A program made the translations under genes and the position numbers. 64,000 bases of DNA from Lewinellaceae bacterium (GTDB lineage: Bacteria; Bacteroidota; Bacteroidia; Chitinophagales; Saprospiraceae), in assembly GCA_020636275.1 (NCBI GenBank), contig JACJYD010000003.1:248001-312000 (forward strand). Direction: 5' to 3'. The notes beneath the pieces were generated by a model. The model saw nothing but the letters and a program-made list of their open reading frames with translations, was not told the DNA's origin and made no database searches. Below, in pieces: positions 16,101 to 26,100 of this stretch. Position 1 is the first letter of the stretch. Every line of letters begins with the position of its first letter.

Positions 16101-19094
16101 ACCGAACTGTGGACGCTTGGCGGTGGCCAGTTGCTCCAGTCGATCAACGGCAACGGTGGTACATTCACCGGTGTAGAACTGATCGCCGACAACCCGCCGA
16201 CCAACAACGCACAATACACGGTACGCCATATCTTCAAGGATAACTGTGGCAACCAGAGCGAATGCCAATACAATATCACCGTAGTCGACAAGGTGCCGCC
16301 GGTGCCGATCTGTGATGAGATCACCGACCTGGCGATCACGAACAACGGTGGTTCGGGCGATGGCTGTAGCGTACTGCCGGCCAAAGATCTGGACGATGGT
16401 TCGTACGATAACTGCGGCGACGTATACTTCTACGCTGCCAAGATGAACCCGTTCCTGACCCCGCCGTACTTCTACCAGTACTACAAGACACTGGAATTCT
16501 GCTGTGATGAGGTAGGAGACAACATGGTGGTTGTACTCGTACTGGATTTCGATCCGACGACGGTACCGGGTGCTACGCTGCCCGACGGTTCGGTGTTCCT
16601 CTTCCCGGGCAACCCGATCTTCGAAGGTTCGTTCAACACCTGCATGGTGACGGTTCAAGTCAATGACAAGATCCCGCCTGTGACGTTGTTCTGCCCGTCT
16701 AACCAGACGATCAACTGCGACCAGTACCTGCAGAACTACGCTGCTGGAGTGGAACAAGGTAACTACAGCGTATTGGCAGGCTTCGGCTTCCCGCAATTCT
16801 ACGACAACTGCGACTACGACGAAGTATACACCGTAACGGTGAACCTGAACAATTGCAGCGCCGGTTCGATCACGCGTAAGTGGACGGCCAGCGACGCCAA
16901 CGGCCAGGCTTCCTGCACGCAGACCATCACGGTAACGCACAAATCCGACTGGGTGGTTGAATTCCCGGCCGACTTCACAGGTCAGTGCGTAAACGGCCAG
17001 CTGCCGGATACGGGCGAACCCAAGATCTTCCACGACGAGTGTGAACTGATCGGTGTAGCGCACAGCGACCAACTCTTCACGGTGGTACCGGATGCTTGCT
17101 ACAAGATCGTCCGCACCTGGAACGTGATCAACTGGTGTATCTACGACAACTTCGGCTATGATGCCTATAGTGAAACCGGCAAGGCCGAGTGCAACCTGAA
17201 CCAGGATTGGGACGGCGATGGCGACAAAGACTGCCGCACCTTCCGCGACGGCTACAACTCGACGGGCAGCCCGGGCACGCCGGACGGCTACATCACCTAC
17301 AAGCAGGTGATCAAAGTGACCGACAACGAAGCTCCGCTCTTCACGATCCCGCCGATCGACGGTTGCATCCTGTCGACGACTTGTACCAAGACCCTGACCC
17401 TGCCGTATCCGGATATTACCGACGACTGCTCCCTGGCATTCGACGTGGATATCAGCGGCGACTTCGGTTTCTTCAACAACATCACCGGTGCGGTTACCGT
17501 ACCTAACGTTGGTGTTGGCCAGTATGATGTGACCTATGCTGTTACCGACAACTGCGGCAATACGGGCTACCACACCATTACCATCGACGTGACCGACTGC
17601 AAGAAGCCGACGCCGCTGTGCGACAACGGCCTGGTGGTCGAGATCATGCAGACCGGTATGGTTCAGGTTTGTGCCGAGGCCTTTGACGAAGGATCCTGGG
17701 ATAACTGCGGCCCGATCGTAGCATTCAGCTTCTCGCCGGATGTGAACGACAAATGCCGCATCTTTACCTGCGACGAACTCGGTCAGCAGCCGGTACAAAT
17801 GTGGGTGACCGACATCTATGGCAACCAGGATTACTGCGAAACCTTCCTGGTGGTTCAGGATAACATGTTCTCCTGCAACAGTGTCAACATCGCCGGTGCG
17901 ATTGCTACGGAAGGTAACAGTGGCGTTCAGGGTGTAAACGTAGAAGTGAACGGAGGCCTGTTCTCCCAGTTCACCGACAACAACGGTGACTTCGCTTTCA
18001 ACGGACTGGCTTCGGGCGGTGACTACACCGTAGCTCCCGAACTCGACAGCAATCCGGGCAATGGCGTAACGACCTGGGACCTCGTCCTGATCAGCCGCCA
18101 CATCCTGGGTATCCAGTTGCTCAACACGCCTTACAAACTGATCGCTGCTGATGCCAACAAGTCCAACAGCGTAACCACGCTCGACATGGTGAGCATCCGC
18201 AAGGTGATCCTGCAACTGGAACCAGGCTTCCCGAACAACACGTCCTGGCGCTTTGTCGACAAGGACTATGTATTCCCGAACCCGGCGAATCCGTTCAGCG
18301 CTCAGTTCCCCGAAGTGATCAACTTCAACAACCTGGCTACCGACCAATTGCTGGCCGACTTCGTAGCTGTGAAAGTGGGTGATGTGAACGGTTCGGCCGC
18401 TACCAGCCTCAACGGCGATGTAGAAGACCGCACGTTCAATGGTTCGATGAACATCAACGTACAGGATCAGCAACTGAAGGCAGGCAAGACCTACACGGTC
18501 AACTTCACGGCTGACGCTATCGACCTGTTGGGCTACCAGTTCACGCTGAACTACAACACTGACGCCATCGAGATCGTAGACCTCGTGGAAGGTGTTGCCG
18601 GTGCTGAAAACTTCGGTATGCTGAAGGACGAAGGCGTTATCACGACGAGCTGGAACGTATCGGAAGCCCGTGCCCTGGCACAAGGCGAAGTACTGTTCGG
18701 CCTGACGGTCAAAGCCAATGCAGACGTGGCCCTGAGCGAAGCCTTCGGCGTGAGCTCGGCCTACACGGTTGCAGAAGCCTACAACAGCAACAGCGAGCTG
18801 CTGGATGTGAACCTGACGTTCAACGGATCGGATGCCAGCGCATTCGCCCTGTACCAGAACGTACCGAACCCGTTCAAGGGTGTCACGGTGATCGGATTCA
18901 CACTGCCGGAAGCAAGCACGGCTACGCTGAAAGTGATGGATGTATCGGGTAAAGTGCTGCAAGTGGTGAGCGGCGACTATGCAAAAGGCTACAACGAAGT
19001 ACGCCTGAGCAACATCAACGCCACGGGCGTGCTGTACTACCAGCTCGATACCCCGACGCACAGCGCTACGAAGAAGATGATTATCATCGAATAA
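13188..19094 (+). CDS. Giant surface protein, cassette 1 (type A head)
   Basis: 1968 residues with a signal peptide ending VVAQ (residue 28). The type A head (about 29-140) carries VRGYDAFGDGWNN, a motif of a beta domain common in Bacteroidota secreted proteins. HYR modules follow; the second is interrupted after ATDNCPF by a beta-rich insert of about 190 residues (about 248-438) and then resumes. A P/proprotein-convertase-like domain (about 597-754: LDILVINPGGN, DASGIWTVRITD) precedes about 800 residues of HYR-like modules. Near the end are the dockerin-like repeats DSNPGNGVTTWD (about 1620) and DANKSNSVTTLD (about 1655), a cohesin-like module (about 1745-1880) and the type A sorting domain (FALYQNVPNPF, about 1886-1968). 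It is probably a T9SS-exported adhesin or matrix component. The P-domain block is closest to that of cassette 5. Confidence 0.92.
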   Translation: MKKMNFTIRVAALLAVFSFLGLNAVVAQISVTQTFVNGFYPEECGWQVINSSNVVVYCEAADFVPPATNVVTLSLPAGTYTVRGYDAFGDGWNNATVSYSQGAVPIGGPFALASGGSSSTCPGSPTGGSLIGTFVVALPCALTCPPSQTVNNTPGQCGAVVNYTIDSGSCADPITLNPNLPSGSTFPSGTTVVTATSGIATCSFSITVNDTEAPTVNCPANMIINLDPGLCSAFVNYNVTATDNCPFIAPGPSLQFPLSFANHGSGTVFSLSGNTAPGGLFFNLTNNSADPVIVTGFGVRFGNPAYGAVNAPQTLQLYTAPTYVGNETNPGAWTNVGPAVVNPIPPYFATGTGPLGQANLTSGVTLPSGQTRGFFIFGQTACPIFNWNFGGAVAPITNGPLTITGGSISFGLFGPMFQTGPIGMPNIQVNTQIGGDAEIVQTSGLPSGSEFPMGTTTSCFEVEDVQGNVGSCCFDVTVLEFPNPTQTLACNDNVQISLDETGCVEVLADMVLEGGPYHCYDDYIVEILNQFGFPTGNTVCCSDVGKIRTVRVTDPDTGNKCWGTVKTEDKLKPIIQCADLKISCTEAIENLPSPQIPGIFEEVIEGLNDPIGAPSGPTQQEYTFDLSYLPAGHPVLDVNCRIKLTGHTWLPDLDILVINPGGNQVDCFAVTGCFGTEYPIDVWWDDEGIGGLTQCTQLNAGGAHLQCFQAPGVQNPNVLNALDGTDASGIWTVRITDTVSPDDGVIETVGLRVETPDLAQVDPTDNCGVVSLTYTESVQDGTCSGPSQVITRVWTAKDASGNAASCVQTITRVRPTLADIEFPPSYDGVNNPALDCSGNPWDTNGNGYPDVSETGTITITGVPFVNEDICEMTATFNDTYIPICEGTFKIVRHWLVIDWCKIEQATYDQVLKVADSTGPTVVCPSGPLTINVYQGSYNQGGPHSICKGNVVIQPLSVTGDNCSTPAPSTYKTELWTLGGGQLLQSINGNGGTFTGVELIADNPPTNNAQYTVRHIFKDNCGNQSECQYNITVVDKVPPVPICDEITDLAITNNGGSGDGCSVLPAKDLDDGSYDNCGDVYFYAAKMNPFLTPPYFYQYYKTLEFCCDEVGDNMVVVLVLDFDPTTVPGATLPDGSVFLFPGNPIFEGSFNTCMVTVQVNDKIPPVTLFCPSNQTINCDQYLQNYAAGVEQGNYSVLAGFGFPQFYDNCDYDEVYTVTVNLNNCSAGSITRKWTASDANGQASCTQTITVTHKSDWVVEFPADFTGQCVNGQLPDTGEPKIFHDECELIGVAHSDQLFTVVPDACYKIVRTWNVINWCIYDNFGYDAYSETGKAECNLNQDWDGDGDKDCRTFRDGYNSTGSPGTPDGYITYKQVIKVTDNEAPLFTIPPIDGCILSTTCTKTLTLPYPDITDDCSLAFDVDISGDFGFFNNITGAVTVPNVGVGQYDVTYAVTDNCGNTGYHTITIDVTDCKKPTPLCDNGLVVEIMQTGMVQVCAEAFDEGSWDNCGPIVAFSFSPDVNDKCRIFTCDELGQQPVQMWVTDIYGNQDYCETFLVVQDNMFSCNSVNIAGAIATEGNSGVQGVNVEVNGGLFSQFTDNNGDFAFNGLASGGDYTVAPELDSNPGNGVTTWDLVLISRHILGIQLLNTPYKLIAADANKSNSVTTLDMVSIRKVILQLEPGFPNNTSWRFVDKDYVFPNPANPFSAQFPEVINFNNLATDQLLADFVAVKVGDVNGSAATSLNGDVEDRTFNGSMNINVQDQQLKAGKTYTVNFTADAIDLLGYQFTLNYNTDAIEIVDLVEGVAGAENFGMLKDEGVITTSWNVSEARALAQGEVLFGLTVKANADVALSEAFGVSSAYTVAEAYNSNSELLDVNLTFNGSDASAFALYQNVPNPFKGVTVIGFTLPEASTATLKVMDVSGKVLQVVSGDYAKGYNEVRLSNINATGVLYYQLDTPTHSATKKMIIIE

Positions 19095-19156
19095 AATGGT
19101 GGGGAAGTAAGGGCGAAATATTTTTCGCCCCTACTTTCACCAGGAAAGAATAAATC

Positions 19157-19204
19157 GGTTTTTGGGATAGCCTCTCTCTGTTTCGGCAGAGAGGGGCTTT
19201 TTTT
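19157..19204 (+). terminator. Terminator of cassette 1
   Basis: GGTTTTTGGGAT lead, stem GCCTCTCTCTG (19170-19180) with CAGAGAGGGGC (19187-19197), loop TTTCGG and a T run. An extra hairpin (19104-19138, GAAGTAAGGGCGAAA and its near complement) sits between the stop codon and this terminator; the same hairpin follows cassette 5. Confidence 0.92.
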
Positions 19205-19279
19205 ATTATGCAGGGGCGAAGGCGAGCGTGAATTTCCCGCTTAAAACTTCTTTTCCATAGAAACTACTACTATAAAAAA

Positions 19280-19326
19280 ATACCCTGATCAGGGTATACT
19301 TTTTCCCGGACTTTAGGCGAACTTTG
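19280..19326 (+). promoter_or_regulatory. Class I promoter of cassette 2
   Basis: Perfect palindrome ATACCC-TGATCA-GGGTAT (19280-19297), 21 bases, then GAACTTTG (19319-19326), a -7 box with one mismatch to TAnnTTTG. Confidence 0.65.
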
Positions 19327-19674
19327 TAGAGTTCTTTGAGCGTGAATTACGCTGATCAGAACACAATTATAATCCGGAGAAACATGAGCATAAAGCCTAT
19401 TGGCAACGCTCCAAACTGAAAACTCCCAACAACCGTTTTACAAAAATTAAATCCGGCTAACCCCTTGACAGGGAAGCTGTTCTTTTTTTTAAGTGAGTTG
19501 ACTAAGAAACCTTGCCGGTGTCGGCAAGGGCTGTATATTTTTTGCGCATACGCTGGCCTCGGCCCGCTACTAACAAATTGAATCTTATGAATCAGTCTTA
19601 CCAGGCTTCAACGCAGGGTAAAATTGTGTCTGTTAAAGGCATCAATCTCATTTAAGGGGGATTGATGCCTTTTT
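19327..19674 (+). ncRNA. Leader of cassette 2, ending in an intrinsic terminator
   Basis: About 348 bases. It has ACTCCCAACAACCG (19422-19435) as in cassette 1, then CTACTAACAAATT (from about 19568) as in cassettes 3 and 5. A 22-codon open frame begins at ATG 19587 (context AATCTTATGA) and its stop at 19653-19655 falls in the loop of the terminator hairpin GGCATCAATC/GATTGATGCC (19638-19669, T run to 19674). A ribosome finishing this frame would overlap the terminator stem, which is the geometry expected for translation-coupled attenuation. Confidence 0.55.
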
Positions 19675-19744
19675 GTTTATAAATGAAAATCTCGAACACG
19701 TACACATTCATTCACCAAATTTTATTCATTAAACCTTCGATCTC

Positions 19745-20155
19745 ATGAAAAAAGCGAGATTCAAAATGATGCTGGTTGCGGCTTTCGCGGCTTTCGCCTT
19801 GCTATTCGGGGCGAAAGATGCTAGTGCGCAAGGGATGTCATTCGACGTTTACGCAGCACCGACGGGTAACTTCATCAGCGCTGCTGAGGCGGATATCCTC
19901 CTCACCAGCCAGATAGGCACCCTGAAGAACGTGCTACAGACTCTTACACCGGGTACGACTTCCTACAAAACGGTGGAGCGGGCTGTTATGTATTACGGTA
20001 CAATCCAGTCAGAAGTGGGCTCCGGAAAGGACATTCCTTCCTCCATCGTGACTGGACTGCTGTATGCAGGACAGGACGGCTCCGGCTACGGTGCAGCAGG
20101 CAAGACTGAGTTAATGAACCTTCGCACGGGGGCGGTTGACCTTCTTAGCCAGTGA
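19745..20155 (+). CDS. Small secreted protein, type B, cassette 2 (unknown family)
   Basis: 136 residues with a signal peptide ending ASAQ near residue 29. It is homologous to the cassette 1 small protein in outline (A-AEIL/ADILL, TLTPG, K-xP-SI, C-terminal DLLS) but belongs to a distinct type B, marked by MKKARFKMMLVAAFAAF, APTGNF, ERAVMYY, SGKDIPSSI, KTELMNLRT and a final SQ. The same type occurs only in cassette 3. Both type B small genes precede giant genes with type B heads, which suggests that small protein and head recognise each other. It lies 43 bases upstream of the giant gene. No known domain was recognised. Confidence 0.88.
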   Translation: MKKARFKMMLVAAFAAFALLFGAKDASAQGMSFDVYAAPTGNFISAAEADILLTSQIGTLKNVLQTLTPGTTSYKTVERAVMYYGTIQSEVGSGKDIPSSIVTGLLYAGQDGSGYGAAGKTELMNLRTGAVDLLSQ

Positions 20156-20198
20156 TTAGCCTGATTGACTATTTTCACCAAAAACAAAAATGTAACTC

Positions 20199-23100
20199 AT
20201 GAAAAATAAAGACATAACACAAAACCTGGCTTCCAGCCTGATGAAGTGGGTCTTTGCCCTGGCGGCGCCCTTCATTTTGGTTCAGGCTGCACAGGCACAG
20301 ACGGTTTATCCCTGTGAGACCCCTGCGGCTTACGTGGAGGCATTTGGGCAAACTGGTACAACCTTCTTGGGAAGTGGGGATGACTCCAACTACTCGTTGG
20401 CACTTCCCTTTACCTTCAACCTCTTCGGCACCAACTACACAACGGTCACTGCTGGTACCAATGGCTATATCGGCTTTGGCGGTACCCGTGGCTTGGGTAA
20501 CGTGGACGTTCCCACAACCCTGACGGGTGGGGCCATGTACCTTTATTGGGACGACCTTGATGCAGGGCCTACCATTCCGAGTACCGGTATTTACTACCGC
20601 ACGGATGGTGTTTCGCCTAACCGGGTATTCACCATCGAGTGGTACCATGTAGGTCATTTTGGCGATGTAGCTGGTCAGTATGTGACGTTCAAAGCTGAAT
20701 TGTACGAGTCCACCAACGCGTTCAAGTTCTGTTATCAGGACGTGTTCTTCGGTGGGACGCAAGTTGCTTTCGACCGGGGCGCCAGTGCTACGGTCGGTGT
20801 AGAAGGTGTAGGTGCCCAGGCTACGCGTCCGTGGGGCAAATTCAGCTTCAACCAGCCTGCGCTGAATGATAATACCTGCATTGAATTCTTCCCTGCATTG
20901 GCTTGCACGCCGGTTCCGAGTGGTCCGCTTACATTGAGCACCAGTGCGGTCAACTGTGAAGCTGACGCCGTGGTTGCTTTGCCGGGTTCGACTCCGACTG
21001 GCTGCGCAGCCAACCTTTCTTTGAAATACTCGGTAGACGGCGGTCCATTTACGACCTTTAACCAGCCGTTCCCCGCTTCGATCACGATCCCGGGTTTGAC
21101 CCAGGGCACGCATACCATTCGTTGGCAGTACTTCAGCCCGGGCTGTACTACGGTCGTTGGCCCGGCTGCAACACAAACCGTCACGGTTCTCGACCAGATC
21201 GATCCGGTCGTCAATTGTCCTGGTGATATGGTCATCAACCTCGATCCGGGGCTGTGCTCCGCATTCGTGAACTACAATATTACGGCAACGGATAACTGTC
21301 CGTTCCTGGTGACAGCTCCGCCGTTATTCACGGTCAACGTGAACAACAACGCAGGTAGCGTTGGCGGCCAGGTATTCTTCAACGTGACGAACAACACCGG
21401 CTTGCCCATCACGGTAACCGAGTTGGGTGTGAAGATCTCCACGGGTACCATGGTCAATATCTACATGAAATCCGGCACGCACGTCGGCTTTGAGCAAAAC
21501 GCTGCTGCCTGGACTCTGCAAGGTCAGGCGGATGCCACCGTAGGCCCGTTCGCCGGTCCGTACGTAGGCCAGCCGATCATCACCCCGGCTCCGTGTAACT
21601 TCACCATTCCTCCGGGTTTGTGGGGTATTGCCCTTGGCACGCCGTCTGCCCAGCAGATCTACACCAACGGTACGGGCGCTAACCAGACCTTTACAGATGG
21701 TAACATCATCATCAACCTGGGCGCCGCCCAGAACGCCCCCTGGACGGGTGTCTTCACTCCGCGTGTATGGAATGGTTATATCCAATACCAGACCGGTGGC
21801 GAACCGGAGATTATTCAGACCTCCGGTCTGGCTTCCGGCAGCGAATTCCCGATGGGAACCACCACCAACTGCTTCTCGGTCGATGATATCGCAGGCAATA
21901 CAGGGACTTGCTGCTTCGATGTAACGGTGCTGGAATATCCGAACCCGACTGCCACCCTGGCTTGCAACGACAACGTACAGATCTCCCTTGATGAGACGGG
22001 CTGTGTGGAAGTACTTGCAGACATGATCCTGGAAGGTGGTCCTTACCATTGCTATGACGATTATATCGTAGAAATATTGAACCAGTTCGGTTTCCCGACG
22101 GGCAACACGGTATGCTGCAGCGATGTGGGAAAAGTGAAGACCGTTCGCGTTACGGACCCGGATACGGGCAACAAGTGCTGGGGTACCCTGATCACGGAAG
22201 ACAAACTGCCTCCGATCATCCAGTGTACCAATTACAGCGTTTCCTGTACGGAGGCCATCGAAGATCTTCCCGCTCCGGCTATTCCCGGTATCTTTGAAGA
22301 AGTGATTGAAGGGCTGAACGATCCGATCGGCGCGCCGAGCGGACCGACCCAACAGGAGTACACCTTCGACCTGAGCTACCTGCCTGCCGGTCACCCGGTA
22401 CTCGATGTGAACTGCCGGATCAAATTGACGGGCCATACCTGGCTTCCTGACCTGGATATCCTGGTGATCAACCCGGGTGGAAACCAGGTAGACTGCTTCG
22501 CTGTGACGGGCTGCTTCGGCACGGAATACCCCATCGACGTATGGTGGGATGATGAAGGAACGGGTGGATTGACCCAGTGCGTACAATTGAATGCCGGTGG
22601 TGCGCACCTGCAGTGCTTCCAGGCTCCTGGCGTACAGAGCCCGACGGTTCTCTCCGCTCTGGATGGAACGGATGCCAGCGGTATCTGGACTGTTCGGATC
22701 ACGGATGCTATCGCTCCGGATGACGGGGTGATCGAAATCGTAGGTCTGCGGGTAGAAACGCCGGAACTGGCACAGGTAGACCCGACCGACAACTGCGACG
22801 TGGTTAGCCTCACCTTTACCGAATCGATCCAAGACGGCACCTGCTCCGGCCCGAGCCAGGTCATCACCCGCGTGTGGACGGCTACCGACCCGAGCGGCAA
22901 CACGGCTTCCTGCGTGCAGACGATCACGCGCGTACGTCCGACCCTGGCCGACATCGAATATCCGCCTTCCTATGATGGCGTGAACAACCCGGCCCTGGAT
23001 TGCTCCGGCAACCCGTGGGATACCAACGGAAACGGCTATCCGGATGTAAGTGAAACGGGTACGATCACGATCACGGGTGTACCGTTCGTCAACGAAGACA

Positions 23101-26100
23101 TCTGTGAAATGACGGCTACCTTTGAAGATACGTACATTCCGATCTGCGAAGGAACCTTCAAGATCGTTCGCCACTGGTTGGTGATCGACTGGTGCAAGAT
23201 CGAACAAGCTACCTACGATCAGGTGCTGAAAGTGGCTGACCAGGCTGGTCCGACCGTAGTATGCCCGACAGGTCCGCTGACGATCAACGTATACCAGGGC
23301 TCCTTCAACCAGGGTGGTCCGCACGATGTCTGCAAAGGCAACGTGGTGATCCAGCCGCTGAGTGTGACGGGCGACAACTGCTCCAGCCCGGATCCGTCGA
23401 CTTACAAAACTGAACTGTGGACGCTGGGCGGTGGCCAGTTGCTCCAGTCGATCAACGGCAACGGTGGTACCTTCACCGGTGTAGAACTGATCGCCGACAA
23501 CCCGCCGACCAACAACGCACAATACACGGTACGCCATATCTTCAAAGATAACTGCGGCAACCAGAGCGAATGCCAATACAATATCACCGTAGTCGACAAA
23601 GTACCGCCGGTGCCGATCTGTGACGAAATCACCGACCTGGCGATCACGAACAGCGGTGGATCGGGTGAAGGCTGCAGCATCCTGCCGGCCAAAGATCTGG
23701 ACGATGGTTCGTACGACAACTGCGGCGATGTCTTCTTCTACGCTGCCAAGATGAACCCGTTCCTGACCCCGCCGTACTTCTACCAGTACTACAAGACACT
23801 GGAATTCTGCTGCGATGAGATCGGCGACAACATGGTAGTCGTTCTCGTACTGGATTTCGATCCGACGACGATACCGGGCGCTACGCTGCCCGACGGTTCG
23901 GTGTTCCTCTTCCCGGGCAACCCGATCTTCGAAGGCTCGTTCAACACGTGCATGGTGACGGTTCAGGTCAATGACAAGATTCCGCCTACCACGTTGTTCT
24001 GCCCGTCCAACCAGACGATCAACTGCGATCAGTACCTGCAGAACTACGCCGCAGGCGTGGAGCAGGGTGATTACAGCGTACTGGCTGGTTTCGGCTTCCC
24101 GACCTTCTACGACAACTGCGACTATGATGAAGTATACACCGTAACGGTGAACCTGAACAACTGTGCTGCCGGTTCGATCACCCGCAAGTGGACGGCCAGC
24201 GACTCCAACGGTCAGGCCACCTGCACGCAGACCATCACGGTAACGCACAAATCCGACTGGGTGGTTGAATTCCCGGCCGACTTCACAGGTCAGTGCGTAA
24301 ACGGCCAGCTGCCGGATACGGGCGAACCCAAGATCTTCCACGATGAGTGCGAACTGATCGGTGTATCGCACAGCGACCAGCTCTTCACGATCGTACCGGA
24401 TGCTTGCTACAAGATCGTCCGTACCTGGAACGTGATCAACTGGTGTATCTACGACAACTTTGGTTATGACGCATACCTGGAAGCAGGACATGCCGAATGC
24501 AACCTGAACCAGGATTGGGACGGCGACGGCGACAAAGACTGCCGCACCTTCCGCGACGGCTACAACTCGACCGGTAACCCGGGCACGCCCGATGGCTTCA
24601 TCACCTACAAGCAGGTGATCAAAGTGATCGACAACGAAGCTCCGAACTTTACGGTTCCGCCGATCGACGGTTGCATCACCGATACGGACTGCAATACGAA
24701 CCTGACGCTGCCTTACCCGGATATCACCGACGACTGCTCGCTGGCCAATGAAGTGACCATCACGGGCGACTTCGGTACGTTTGCCAACATTACGGGCGAC
24801 GTGACGATACCCAACGTAGGTGTTGGTCAGTATGAAGTAACGTATGCCGTTACGGACAACTGTGGCAACACAGGCTACGAAACGATCACGATCGACGTGA
24901 CCGACTGCAAGAAGCCGACGCCGCTTTGCGACAACGGCCTGGTGGTCGAGATCATGCAAACGGGTATGGTGGAAGTATTCGCCAGTGCCTTTGACGAAGG
25001 TTCCTGGGATAACTGCGGACCGATCGTGGCATTCAGCTACTCGCCGGATGTAAACGATGTCAGCACCATTTTCACCTGCGACGACCTCGGTCAGCAGCCG
25101 GTACAGATCTGGGTAACCGACATCTATGGCAACCAGGATTACTGCGAAACCTTCCTGGTGGTACAGGACAACATGAACTTCTGCGGTGGCGGTGTTCCGG
25201 TTAACGTAGCCGGTGCGGTTTCCACGGAAGGTAATGCAGGTGTGGAAGGTGTGAACGTCGAAGTGAACGGCGGGCTTCTGAGCCAATTCACCAACCTCGC
25301 AGGTAACTATTCTTTCAACCTGACTGCCGGCGGCGACTATTCGGTAACGCCGATGCTGGATGAAAACCCGAGCAATGGCGTAACGACCTGGGACCTCGTC
25401 CTGATCAGCCGCCACATCCTGGGTGTTCAACTGCTCAACTCGCCGTACAAACTGATCGCTGCCGATGCCAACAAGTCCAACAGCGTAACCACGCTCGACA
25501 TGGTGAACATCCGCAAAGTGATCCTGCAACTGGAACCGGGCTTCCCGAACAACACGTCCTGGCGCTTTGTCAATAAGGACTATGTATTCCCGAACCCGGC
25601 GAATCCGTTCAGCGCTCAGTTCCCCGAAGTGATCAACTACAACAACCTCACGGCTAACGATCTGAACGCAGATTTCGTAGCTGTGAAAGTAGGTGACGTG
25701 AACGGTTCGGCCGCTACCAACCTCAACGGTGCAGCGGAAGATCGTACGTTCAACGGCTCGATGAACATCAACGTTCAGGATCAGCAACTGAAGGCAGGCA
25801 AGACCTACACGGTCAGCTTCACCGCTGACGCTATCGACCTGTTGGGCTACCAGTTCACGCTGAACTACAACACCGAAGCCATCGAGATCGTAGACCTCGT
25901 GGAAGGTGTTGCCGGCGCTGAAAACTTCGGTATGCTGCTGAACGAAGGCGTTATCACGACGAGCTGGAACGTATCGGAAGCCCGTGCCCTGGCACAAGGC
26001 GAAGTACTGTTCGGCCTGACGGTGAAAGCCAATGCAGACGTGGCTCTGAGCGAAGCCTTCGGCGTGAGCTCGGCCTACACGGTTGCAGAAGCCTACAACA

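Noticed and set aside
14289..19061. Minus-strand open frame of about 1590 codons
   Set aside because: It lies in exact antisense codon register over a clear surface-protein gene, lacks stops only because sense TTA, CTA and TCA codons are avoided, and shows no domain or signal. The same holds for the frames at 625-3795, 21324-26444, 30678-33740, 35221-39789 and 44755-48045.
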